Assembly (NCBI GenBank): GCA_035635555.1
Contig: DASQAT010000059.1
Coordinates: 1 to 64,000 of the forward strand
Direction of reading: 5' to 3'
Origin: Candidatus Dormiibacterota bacterium
GTDB taxonomy: Bacteria > Acidobacteriota > Polarisedimenticolia > Gp22-AA2
Length of the DNA: 64,000 nucleotides
Part shown: in pieces, positions 16,899-25,913 of the stretch
How positions within the stretch are numbered: position 1 is the stretch's first letter
Layout: each line of letters starts with the position of its first letter
The notes under the pieces: model-generated
The model's database searches: none
The model's input: only the letters and a program-made list of their open reading frames with translations
What the model was told of the DNA's origin: nothing
Program-made: the position numbers and the translations under genes

Positions 16899-18157
16899 AC
16901 GCGAGCCGACTCGCCACGCCGGAGGTCGCCCCGCCGCTGAGCCTCTATCACCTCCTCGAACCGGAGATCATCGCCAACCCGTACCCGCTCTACAGCCGTC
17001 TACGGACCGAGGACCCCGTGCACTGGGATCCGTTCCTGTTCGTCTGGGTGGTGACGCGCTACCAGGACGTGATCCGCGTGCTCCGCGATTTCTCCGCGCA
17101 GTGCGCCCCGACGCCCGAGCAGCTCAAGGCCATGGGTGTCGCCGACCTGGGCCCGATCGCGAAGGTGATGGTCAAGCAGATGCTGTTCATGGACGCGCCG
17201 GCCCACACGCGCATCAGAGGTCTGGCCGCCTGCGCCTTCACGCCGGCGCGCGTCGAAGTCCTGCGGAGCCACATCCGCGAGATCACCGACCGCCTGCTGG
17301 AGCCGGTTCTCGCGAAGGGACGAATGGACGTCATCGCGGACCTGGCCGAGCCGCTGCCGTGCATCGTCAGCGCTGAAATGCTGGGCGTGCCGGTGGAGGA
17401 CCACCGCCGGCTCAAGGCGTGGTCGCAGGATTTCGGGCAGATGCTCGGCAACCTCCAGCACGATCCCAATCTGACACCCGGGGTCCTGCGCACTGTCGAG
17501 GAGATGACCGCCTACTTCCGCTCCGCTATGCGCGATCAGAGGAGGCGCCCGCGGGAGGGTCTGGTGAGCACCCTGATGAACGCGGAAATCGACGGCGATC
17601 GTCTCACGGAGGAGGAGGTGATCGCGAACTGCATCCTGACCATGGTCGGGGGTCAGGAGACGACCACCAACCTCATCGGCAACGGCGTCTTGTCGCTCCT
17701 GCGCCATCCGGACCAGCTCGCGATGCTCAGGAGCGATCTTTCCCTCATCCCGTCCGCGGTCGAGGAGCTGCTCCGCTTCGAGAGTCCGAGCCAGCACACG
17801 AGTCGCCTGGCCCCCGCCGATGTCGAGATGGGCGGGCGCCTGATCCGAAAGGGCCAGGTGGTGGTCGCGGTCATGGGCGCGGGCAACCGCGATCCCGATC
17901 GGTTTCTCGAGCCCGACCGTCTCGACATCACCCGCCAGGACAACCGTCACCTGGCGTTCGGTTGGGCCGCGCACTTCTGCTTCGGTGCGCCGCTCGCGCG
18001 CATCGAAGGTCAGATCGCCTTCGAGGGGATCCTGCGCCGCATGCCCGACCTCGCTCTCGAGCCCGCTCCCCTCGTCTGGCGGACGAACCTGGGCCTGCGC
18101 GGCCTGAAGACGTTGCCGGTGACGTTCAGGCACGCCGCTCCCGCCCCCTCGTCCTGA
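16895..18157 (+). CDS. Cytochrome P450, probable aminoacyl-PCP hydroxylase
   Basis: A 420-residue soluble bacterial P450. Visible motifs are the I-helix GGQETTTN, the K-helix EELLR, and the haem loop FGWAAHFCFGAPLAR with the proximal Cys362; the usual Gly-x-Gly of the loop is Trp-Ala-Ala. The gene overlaps the A-PCP stop by 4 nt and is followed 16 bp later by the NRPS. By analogy with P450s coupled to A-PCP proteins, it should oxidise the carrier-bound amino acid, most simply making beta-hydroxyleucine. No ferredoxin or ferredoxin reductase gene lies nearby. Confidence 0.88.
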   Translation: MNASRLATPEVAPPLSLYHLLEPEIIANPYPLYSRLRTEDPVHWDPFLFVWVVTRYQDVIRVLRDFSAQCAPTPEQLKAMGVADLGPIAKVMVKQMLFMDAPAHTRIRGLAACAFTPARVEVLRSHIREITDRLLEPVLAKGRMDVIADLAEPLPCIVSAEMLGVPVEDHRRLKAWSQDFGQMLGNLQHDPNLTPGVLRTVEEMTAYFRSAMRDQRRRPREGLVSTLMNAEIDGDRLTEEEVIANCILTMVGGQETTTNLIGNGVLSLLRHPDQLAMLRSDLSLIPSAVEELLRFESPSQHTSRLAPADVEMGGRLIRKGQVVVAVMGAGNRDPDRFLEPDRLDITRQDNRHLAFGWAAHFCFGAPLARIEGQIAFEGILRRMPDLALEPAPLVWRTNLGLRGLKTLPVTFRHAAPAPSS

Positions 18158-18173
18158 CGAACGGTCCACCGCG

Positions 18174-21100
18174 ATGCCCATCGAGGCCCCTCCGGCCGCC
18201 TCCTCCGGCACCCCGCTCTCGGAATCGAAGCGCCGACTCCTCGAGAAGTACCGGCGCGGGGACGTTTCCGAGACTCAGGCGGATCGCGACGTCATTTCGC
18301 GCCGGCCCGCGGGAGTGAACCCGCCGCTCTCCGTAGGTCAGCATCAGATATGGCTGCACAGTCAGATCGCTCCCGAATTGCCGCTCTACAACGAGCCCAT
18401 GACGGTGCACCGGACGGGCCTCCTGGACGTGCCGGCCCTGGAGTGGAGCCTGGGAGAGATCCTCAAGCGTCACGAGATCTGGCGGACGACGGTGGCGGTC
18501 GTGGACGGCGAGCCGGTCCAGGTCGTCCAGCCGGCCGCGGCATTCTCCCTCCCGGTCGTCGATCTGCGGTCGCTGCCCGGGGCCGCGCGGGAGGCGGAGG
18601 CGCTGAGGCTCGCCACCGAAGAGGCTCGACGACCGATGGACCTGGCCCACGGGCCCTTGGCGCGATTCAGACTGATCCACCTGGGCGACGAGGCACACCG
18701 GCTCTACATCACACTCCACCAGATGATCTTCGACGGTGTATCGATGTACTCCGTGTTCCTCCCGGAGCTGACGTCTCTCTATGAAGCCCGCGTCGAGGGC
18801 CGGCCGTCGCCCCTCCAGCAGCCCCAGACCCAGTACGGAGATTTCGCCCTCTGGCAGAGGCGGCGACAGCGGGAGGATCTCCCATCGAATGCCTTGGACT
18901 ACTGGCGGCGGCAGCTGGCTGGTGCCCCCGCTGTGCTCGAGCTGCCATGCGATCGGCCGCGACTCTCGCTGCAGACCTTTCGGGGCGGCCAGCCCACGTT
19001 TGCCCTGTCGAAGGACCTGAGCGAGCGGCTCAAGACGCTCTCGCGGTCTCTTGGGGCGACGCTCTTCATGATGCTCCTGGCCGCGTTCAACGTCCTCCTC
19101 TACCGCTACACGGGACAGGAGGACATCCTCGTCGGGACGGCGGCGACGCGCCGCCGCCGGCCCGAGCTCGAGCACGCCCTGGGTTTCTTCCTCAACACGC
19201 TGGTGCTCCGGACTCGTCTCTCGGAACAGCGCAGCTTCCGGGATCTCCTGGCGAGCTTGCGGGAGACGACGCTCGAGGCCCTGGCCCACGGAGATGTTCC
19301 GATCGCGGAGGTGGTGAAGAGCCTGCAGCCCAATCGGGATTCAAGCCGCAATCCGCTGTTCCAGGTCATGTTCATCCTGGAACCTCCCCTGCCTCCGCCT
19401 CGGCCGGGCTGGACCCTGACGCAGATGGACGTGAACACGGGCATATCCCGGTTCGACCTCTATCTCGAGGCCGACGATCGGCCGGAGGGGATCATCGGCC
19501 GCGTCCGCTACAGCACCGATCTCTTCGAACGCGCGACGGTCGATCGGCTGCTCGAGCGCTTCGAAGCCCTGCTCGAGAGCATCGTGGCCAATCCGGAGCA
19601 GCGCATCTCCGCCCTGCCCATCCTCGCGCCCGCCGAGCGCAGCGGCGCGCTCCATGACGGCTGCCAGGCGGGGCCGATCCGGCCCGCAGCGGCGTTCGAA
19701 AGGAACGAGATCGAGCAGAGCCTTGCGCAACGCTTCGCTCATCTGGCTGAGAGACACCCGCAGCGCGTCGCCGTCAGGGAGGAGGGAGGGGAGTGGACCT
19801 ACGCCGCGCTCGCTGCAGCGGCAGACCGCGTCGCCGGAGGCCTCGGGGCGGAGCTCGATGAAGACGGAGCGCGGGTAGCACTGCTGCTCGACCACGACGC
19901 GCGGATGGTCGCCGGTGTCGTCGGCGCCTTGAAGGCAGGCGGCGTCTATGTGCCCCTCGATCCGGGCCATCCTTCCTCGAGGTTGTCGCACATCGTGGCG
20001 GACTGCGACGCCCGCGTCGTGCTGACCACCGCGCGTCATCGAGATCTGGCCGGGACGTTCGCGGGAGCGCGCAAGGTGCTCATCCTGGAGGAGATCCTGG
20101 ACCGCCCGTCCGGTGACGGACGACCCCGGCTGCCGTCGCCGGACAAGCCCGCCTACATCTTGTATACGTCCGGGTCCACGGGTCGGCCGAAAGGGGTCCT
20201 GCAGAGCCACCGGAACGTGCTGCATTTCATCCGGGCCTACAGCGCGAGTCTCCGCCTCCGCGCAGACGATCGGCTGACACTCTTGTCTTCCTACAGCGTC
20301 GACGCGGCGGTGATGGACATCTTCGGTGCGCTCCTGAACGCAGCAACACTCTGTCCGATCGACATTCGCGACGTCGGTCTCGCGGGCATGCGCGACCGGC
20401 TGCGACGCGACGGAGTCACCATCTATCACTCGACACCCACGGTGTTCCGGCACCTGATCGGAGCGTTGTCCGGAGGCGGGCTGTCCGATAGCCTGCGGTT
20501 CATCGTCCTCGGAGGGGAAGAGGTCCGCCGTGAGGACGTCGAGGCGTACCGGCGGCTCACAGGGCCCCGCTGCCGATTCGTGAACGGTCTCGGACCCACG
20601 GAATCGACCGTGTCCCTGCAGTACTTCGTCGACAAGGAGACCCGACTCGGTCGGCCCACGCTACCGGTCGGACGCCCGGTCGCGGATACCGAGGTGCTGC
20701 TGCTCAGTCGGCGGGGCGAACCCGGCCAGGTGTACGGGGAGATCGCCATCCGCAGCCGTCACGTGGCCCTCGGCTACTGGCGGAAACCGGTCCTGACACG
20801 GGAGGTCTTCCTGCCCGATCCTGAAGGAGGTGACAAACGGATCTACCGGACCGGGGACATGGGACGGTTGCTCGCGGACGGTTGCATCGAGTTCGCGGGG
20901 AGAAGAGATTCCCAGCTGAAGATCCGAGGATTCCGGGTCGAGCCGGCGGAGATCGAGGACGCGCTGTCGCGGCATACAGGCGTCCGGGAAGCCACAGTGG
21001 CGGTCTGCGATGATCCCCGCGGTGAGAAGCGCCTCATGGCGTACTGGGTCGCCGGTGCCGATCCGGTGCCGGCGGACGAGGACCTGCGGCGACACCTGCG

Positions 21101-22415
21101 CGAGACGCTCCCCGATTTCATGATGCCTTGGGCCTTCGTCCGCCTCGCAGCATTGCCCCTGACGCCCAGCGGGAAAATCGATCGGCTCGCCCTTCCCGAT
21201 CCCCGGGAAGCGCGGCCGGAGAGCGGGCACCTGTCTCGCCCGCCCGCAGACGGGCTCGAGATTCGGCTGGCGCTCCTCTGGCAGCGTCTTCTCGAGACTG
21301 GCCCCGTCGCCTCGGGGGACAACTTCTTCGATCTCGGCGGACATTCGCTTCTGGCGGTGCGGCTGTTCGCGGAAATCGAGGACGCCTTCGGGCTCCGGCT
21401 CCCCATGGCCACCTTGTTCAAGGCGCCGACCGTCGAGCAGCTCGCCGCCGTCCTCCGTGACCACGGGACGTCGGCCCAGTGGTCGTCGCTCGTGCCGCTG
21501 CAGCCCGGCGACAGCCTGCGTCCGTTCTTCGGCGTGCACGGACACTCGGGAGAGGTCCTGTTCTATAGCGATCTGTGCCGCCGACTGGGTCCGGACCAGC
21601 CGTTCTTCGCGCTCCAGGCGCAAGGGCTCGGCGGCAAGCTGCCCCATAGAACGATCGAATCAATGGCCGCCCATTACCTCGAGGAGATCCGCACCGTGCA
21701 ACCGCGCGGCCCTTACCGCATCGGCGGCTTCTGCCTGGGGGCGACCGTCGCCTTCGAGATGGCGCAGCAGCTCCTGGCGCGCGGGGAAGAGGTCACCCTC
21801 CTGGCCCTGTTCGTCGGATACGACGCCGACCTTCGGCATCGCCTCGGGGGGCTGCGCCGCCTGCGCCGAAGAGTATCGCTCAACCTGGAACGGGCCCGAA
21901 CCCTGCCCGACCGCGACAGAGGGGCCTATCTCCTGGGCAAGGGGCGGGCCGCCGCGCGCCATCTCGCGCGATCCGCGCGTTCCCTCCTCCTGCGGCTGGC
22001 TTACGGATGTCTCGACAGGCTCCCCCTCCTGCCGCTGTCACCGCCCGGCGACATCGAGGACATCAACCTCCACGCCGCGCGCCGGTACGCGCCCGGGACC
22101 TTTCCGGGACGCATGACCGTCTTCCTGAGCGGGGAGACGCCTGCCGGCTTCTCGCTCGACCCGAAACGGGACCTGGACGGCCTCGAGGCGCGGGAGATCG
22201 AGGTGATCAGGGTCCCGGGCGTCACCGACACCATGATGAACGAGCCGCACGTCGGTGTCCTCGGCGCCCTGTTGAGGGCGCGCCTCGACACCGCGGCGTC
22301 GAGGCGCGGCGGGGCCTGGATCCAACCTGGCGCGGAAGGTGGAGCGACCGAGGCGTGCCGCACCGGACAGACCCGCATGGAAGCAATGCCCGCCTTTCCC
22401 CGCGGGAAGACCTGA
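18174..22415 (+). CDS. NRPS module C-A-PCP-TE
   Basis: 1413 residues. Condensation domain about 45-480; its active-site motif reads HQMIFDG, so the second, normally catalytic His of HHxxxDG is Gln183. Adenylation domain about 510-1010 (YTSGSTGRPKG, NGLGPTE, YRTGD, SGKID); specificity residues read D-A-M-H-V-G-G-V-S-K, which I cannot assign. Carrier Ser1058 in LGGHSLL. Thioesterase from about 1095 with GFCLG, so the nucleophile is Cys1187 instead of Ser, and a late catalytic-type His in NEPHVG. It probably joins the Leu-derived unit to a second residue and releases a dipeptide-like product, or transfers it. Inference only. Confidence 0.9.
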   Translation: MPIEAPPAASSGTPLSESKRRLLEKYRRGDVSETQADRDVISRRPAGVNPPLSVGQHQIWLHSQIAPELPLYNEPMTVHRTGLLDVPALEWSLGEILKRHEIWRTTVAVVDGEPVQVVQPAAAFSLPVVDLRSLPGAAREAEALRLATEEARRPMDLAHGPLARFRLIHLGDEAHRLYITLHQMIFDGVSMYSVFLPELTSLYEARVEGRPSPLQQPQTQYGDFALWQRRRQREDLPSNALDYWRRQLAGAPAVLELPCDRPRLSLQTFRGGQPTFALSKDLSERLKTLSRSLGATLFMMLLAAFNVLLYRYTGQEDILVGTAATRRRRPELEHALGFFLNTLVLRTRLSEQRSFRDLLASLRETTLEALAHGDVPIAEVVKSLQPNRDSSRNPLFQVMFILEPPLPPPRPGWTLTQMDVNTGISRFDLYLEADDRPEGIIGRVRYSTDLFERATVDRLLERFEALLESIVANPEQRISALPILAPAERSGALHDGCQAGPIRPAAAFERNEIEQSLAQRFAHLAERHPQRVAVREEGGEWTYAALAAAADRVAGGLGAELDEDGARVALLLDHDARMVAGVVGALKAGGVYVPLDPGHPSSRLSHIVADCDARVVLTTARHRDLAGTFAGARKVLILEEILDRPSGDGRPRLPSPDKPAYILYTSGSTGRPKGVLQSHRNVLHFIRAYSASLRLRADDRLTLLSSYSVDAAVMDIFGALLNAATLCPIDIRDVGLAGMRDRLRRDGVTIYHSTPTVFRHLIGALSGGGLSDSLRFIVLGGEEVRREDVEAYRRLTGPRCRFVNGLGPTESTVSLQYFVDKETRLGRPTLPVGRPVADTEVLLLSRRGEPGQVYGEIAIRSRHVALGYWRKPVLTREVFLPDPEGGDKRIYRTGDMGRLLADGCIEFAGRRDSQLKIRGFRVEPAEIEDALSRHTGVREATVAVCDDPRGEKRLMAYWVAGADPVPADEDLRRHLRETLPDFMMPWAFVRLAALPLTPSGKIDRLALPDPREARPESGHLSRPPADGLEIRLALLWQRLLETGPVASGDNFFDLGGHSLLAVRLFAEIEDAFGLRLPMATLFKAPTVEQLAAVLRDHGTSAQWSSLVPLQPGDSLRPFFGVHGHSGEVLFYSDLCRRLGPDQPFFALQAQGLGGKLPHRTIESMAAHYLEEIRTVQPRGPYRIGGFCLGATVAFEMAQQLLARGEEVTLLALFVGYDADLRHRLGGLRRLRRRVSLNLERARTLPDRDRGAYLLGKGRAAARHLARSARSLLLRLAYGCLDRLPLLPLSPPGDIEDINLHAARRYAPGTFPGRMTVFLSGETPAGFSLDPKRDLDGLEAREIEVIRVPGVTDTMMNEPHVGVLGALLRARLDTAASRRGGAWIQPGAEGGATEACRTGQTRMEAMPAFPRGKT

Positions 22416-22479
22416 AGAGCGCACAGTCACCGCGGGTCCGGGTTTTTCCGGGGTCGATCACCGGGTATTTCCCGCATGA

Positions 22480-22525
22480 GTGAGGGTTTTCACCTATGGC
22501 CCCCGCTTCACGCTCGACGTACGCT
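22480..22525 (+). promoter_or_regulatory. Operator/promoter site G, orphan copy after the NRPS
   Basis: GTGAGGGTTTTCACCTATGG (22480-22499), 20 nt, then TACGCT (22520-22525) preceded by G. The stretch from 22480 also resembles site F beyond the core (CCTAT-T/G-G-CCCC and GTACG-ATCG). It points right, into the 3' end of the minus-strand gene at 22578-24090, and the next plus-strand gene at 24316 has its own copy. Confidence 0.4.
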
Positions 22526-22560
22526 ATCGTCGGGTTGGTGGGAGCTTCGTGGTAGACGGT

Positions 22561-22600
22561 CGCCCCCGGGGACCCTCCTACTCCACACCCCCCGGGGGCG
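22561..22600 (+). terminator. Strong GC hairpin after the NRPS gene
   Basis: An 11-bp perfect stem (CGCCCCCGGGG at 22561-22571 with CCCCGGGGGCG at 22590-22600) and an 18-nt loop, followed on the plus strand by a T-enriched stretch (TTCGTTCCGTTCGG). It probably ends the NRPS transcript and overlaps the stop of the convergent gene. The T-run is interrupted, so termination may be weak or bidirectional. Confidence 0.5.
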
Positions 22601-24090
22601 TTCGTTCCGTTCGGTCGTTCTGAAACCCCAGCAAGATGAGAGTTCCGGACTCGTCGGTCACCGACAGAATCGGCGGAACTCCGCCAACCGGGGGAGCGAA
22701 CAGGAGCTCCGCCGGGACCTTGACGATGAAGGCATCCAGCCTGTCGCCGCCGGCATTCCCTGTCCAGACGAAGTACCGGCCCGTCACATCCAGGCTCCCC
22801 TTCGGCTCCTTCGCATAATCGTCGCCGCCGCCGGGAGCGTCGAGATCGGTGAGGACGGGGGCGACCACCAGGACGCCCAGGGAGCCGTCCAGCCGGAAAC
22901 AGACGATCTCGTTCGACCAGACCGCGTCGGTTCGCGAAGCGCTGCTGCCGCAGGCGTACTGGCGGTCCGCGGGCGCGTCCGGCCGCGCGTTGCCGTGCGC
23001 GATGTGATTGGGCCCCGGCGCCGTCCAGGTCGTGTTGTGCGAGACCAGCAGACCGGAGAGGGGATCCTTGGAGAAGTCCCAGAGCAGGACGACGTTGGGA
23101 AAGATGTTCCAGTTGTCGGCTCCCGCGACGTAGCCGTATCCCATGTCGGCGTGCCCGACGGCGCCGGCCTGGTCCCAGACCAGCCTCTCGTTTCCGGTCC
23201 GAAGATCGAAGATCCGCATCTCCAGATCGAACCTGTGGTCCACGTCCTCCAGGCTCATGAGCCAGCGGCCGCTCTTGTCGACATGACATTCGTTGAACGT
23301 GCCGATCCTGGGGAAGTACTGGAAGGCGCCCGTGTCCTCGTGGTAGACGACGCAGCCCAGCATCCGGTAGTCGGGGAGCGCGAGAAGCGTCGCCGAGTGG
23401 ACCGTGTCGTCATCGCTGGAGTGCATCTGCCGGATGACCTTAGTCCTGGCCGAACGGCGGCCGCACGTCGAACACCTTCTGGAACTGCCGGCTCGCGACG
23501 TCGAACCGCAGCATCTGCGGGCCGTCGTCGATGTAGAGGACGGTCGGCCGCGTGGCGCTCCAGTACCAGCCCTCTCCGCTGCGCCAGCTCAAGGGAGAGG
23601 ACGGGTCGAACAGCGGCTCCGGCCCCGCGACCCGGTCGGCCGTCTTGTCGTACCGGAACAGCGATGGCCCGGGGCCGCCGCGGGCCCGGTCGAGCCCGAG
23701 CAGGATCAGCATCTCGTCCTGACCGACGTGATCGTTGATGTTCCTCCAGTAGAAGTAGCCGACGTAATCCACGCAATCACCGCCGGCGCAGTCGTCGGCG
23801 TTGGTGAGGCGCACGCCGGTCGTGCCGTAGGGCGGCGGAAACGCGAACGCGCCGCGAGCCGGCAGGAGCGCCTGGATCTCCGCGATGGACAGGCGAGGCC
23901 GGATCAGCCCGGTGGTGGCACTCTCCAGGAACCCGCCGGGTACGGTCGGGAGGGCGGTCGCGGCCCCGGTCCGGCCGATGCCCGCCCCCGGGCGGAAAGC
24001 GACTGCGGCCGCGAGGATCACGGCGAGGATCGGGCAGGCGGACGCGACACGCCTTCTCCCGCGGGACCGCGAGGGGGTTGACGACGTCAT
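22578..24090 (-). pseudogene. Secreted protein, interrupted by a frameshift
   Basis: Two adjoining minus-strand reading frames make one protein. The upstream part (24090 to about 23440, 216 residues) has a signal-like N-terminus and the PGGFLESATTG, RPRLS and FPPPY motifs shared with the gene at 1-276; it ends PPFGQD-stop. In a shifted frame the sequence goes on without a gap (KVIRQMHSSDDDTVHSATL) to 22578. A single-base change near 23437 explains it. The C-terminal part has aromatic, Asp/Gly-rich repeats suggestive of a beta-propeller-like secreted protein; function unknown. It may be a real pseudogene or a sequence error. It points against all neighbouring genes. Confidence 0.72.
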
Positions 24091-24230
24091 CGGATCTCGA
24101 CTCTACACCCCGGCGGCGGGCGAACGAACGCGGTGGATCCAGCAAGAGCCTCAGGAGGGATCCCCGAGGCCCGTCCGCGTGTCGCCGCGCGTCCGGGCCG
24201 CGCGTCCTTCAGGGATTCCCCCGCGGCGCC

Positions 24231-24276
24231 TTCGGTGAATTCCCTGATTGGCCGCCGCAGCCCGTGGTCGTAGTGT
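24231..24276 (+). promoter_or_regulatory. Operator/promoter site E, upstream of wzz/gumC
   Basis: TTCGGTGAATTCCCTGATTG (24231-24250), 20 nt, then TAGTGT (24271-24276) preceded by G. The start site would be about 35 nt before the GTG at 24316. Confidence 0.52.
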
Positions 24277-24315
24277 GGACTGGAACGGGCGCACCGAGAC
24301 GCCAGGGGAGAAACC

Positions 24316-25893
24316 GTGGACGCGCGCGGGACGCAGGAATCGGGAATCCATCAGGCGCTGGAGACTCTGGCGCGGCGGCGCTGGCTGGGGCTCGTGATCT
24401 TCCTCGGGGCGCTGGTGCCGGGCCTCTGCGTCATCGCGTCGCTGCCGGACATCTTCCGGGCCAGCGCCACGGTCCTCGTGGAGCGCCAGCAGGTTCCCGA
24501 GACGTTCGTCCGTCCGGCCGTGACGGACGAGCTCGAGATCAGGCTTCACGCCATCAGCGAGGAGGTCATGAGTCGGTCGAGGCTCCAGGAGCTCATCGAG
24601 CGCTTCGACCTCTATCCGCGCCAGCGCGCGACGCTCTCGTCCGAGGCGCTGGTCGAGCGGATGCGGCGCGACATCGCTCTCGACCTGAAGGGCGTCGAGC
24701 GGACCTGGGACCGCGGGGGGACCGTCGCATTCGCCCTCGGCTTTCGCGGCCGCGACCCGCAGAAGGTCGCCGAGGTGGCCAACGCCCTCGCGTCGCTGTA
24801 CGTGGAGCAGAACCTCAAGGCTCGCGAGAGGCAGGCGACGCGCACGGCGGACTTCCTGAAGACCCAGCTCGACGAGATGAAGAAGAAGCTGGAGGCGCAG
24901 GAGGACAGGATCGGCGAATACAAGAAGCGTCATACCGGCGAGCTGCCGCAGCAGGTGGAGTCGAACATCTCCGTCCTCGGGCGGCTGAACGGCCAGCTGC
25001 AGCTCAACGCGGACAGGCAGGCCCGGGCGATGGAGCGCCGCGACCGGCTGGAGGGCCTGGCCGCCGGCGGGGCGCCGGGCGCCGCGGCGGGCGTTTCGGA
25101 GGACGTGGAGACGAGGATCGACCGGCTGAGTCTCGAGCTCGCCGAGATGCGCAGACAGTACACCGACAACTACCCCGACGTCGTACGCCTGCAGCAGGAG
25201 ATCGCCGGCCTCAAGCGCCAGGTCGCTGAGACCCCGCCGGACTCCTCGTCGAAGGGCGCCGCCCGCTCCCAGGACGCGGGGAAGCCTCCGGTGTCGGCCG
25301 GACCGGGGCTCAAGGCCGACGCCGAGATCGCGTCCCTGAAACGCGAGGAGGATCGTCTGCGTCGCTCGATCGCCGAGTACGAGCGTCGGATCGACGCCGC
25401 GCCCCAGAGACAGCAGGAGTTCCAGGCGCTGTCCCGCGACTACGAGACCACCAAGGAGCTGTACGATTCGCTGCTCAAGCACTACCAGGAATCCCTGGTC
25501 TCCGAGAACATGGAGCACGGACAGGCCACCGAACAGTTCCGTATCCTCGATACGGCCGTTCCGCCGCCGCAGGCGTATGCGCCCAACAGGCTCTGGCTGT
25601 CGCTCATGGGGCTGATGCTTGCCCTCGGCGTCGCGGTGGTGGGCATGGTCACGGCCGAGCGGCTCGACACCTCGTTTCACGACATCGACAGCATCCGGTC
25701 GTTCACCCGCCTGCCGATCCTGGCGAGGGTCCCGCGCATCGTGACGCGGGCGGACGTCATCTGGAGGGCCGTCAAGACAGGTCTCGCGGTCGTGGTGCTG
25801 GCGGCCGGGCTGGCGGCGGCCGGGGCGGCCTCGTACTACGTTGCGCGTGATCAGGAGCAGCTGGTCTTTATTCTGGGCGGGGGACGACAGTAG
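24316..25893 (+). CDS. Wzz/GumC-type chain-length determinant (co-polymerase)
   Basis: 525 residues. GTG start with an AGGGGAG ribosome site. One membrane helix near residues 30-50 (LGLVIFLGALVPGLCVIAS), the Wzz domain, a long coiled-coil region (about 165-395), the signature SRDYETTKELYDSLLKHYQES, and a second membrane helix region near 415-435 plus another near 480-510. It sits in the inner membrane with a large periplasmic part, spans toward the export protein (7703) and sets chain length with Wzy. The BY-kinase follows 20 bp later as its usual partner. Confidence 0.9.
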   Translation: MDARGTQESGIHQALETLARRRWLGLVIFLGALVPGLCVIASLPDIFRASATVLVERQQVPETFVRPAVTDELEIRLHAISEEVMSRSRLQELIERFDLYPRQRATLSSEALVERMRRDIALDLKGVERTWDRGGTVAFALGFRGRDPQKVAEVANALASLYVEQNLKARERQATRTADFLKTQLDEMKKKLEAQEDRIGEYKKRHTGELPQQVESNISVLGRLNGQLQLNADRQARAMERRDRLEGLAAGGAPGAAAGVSEDVETRIDRLSLELAEMRRQYTDNYPDVVRLQQEIAGLKRQVAETPPDSSSKGAARSQDAGKPPVSAGPGLKADAEIASLKREEDRLRRSIAEYERRIDAAPQRQQEFQALSRDYETTKELYDSLLKHYQESLVSENMEHGQATEQFRILDTAVPPPQAYAPNRLWLSLMGLMLALGVAVVGMVTAERLDTSFHDIDSIRSFTRLPILARVPRIVTRADVIWRAVKTGLAVVVLAAGLAAAGAASYYVARDQEQLVFILGGGRQ

Positions 25894-25913
25894 CCGGGAC
25901 TGCGGGGGACAGG

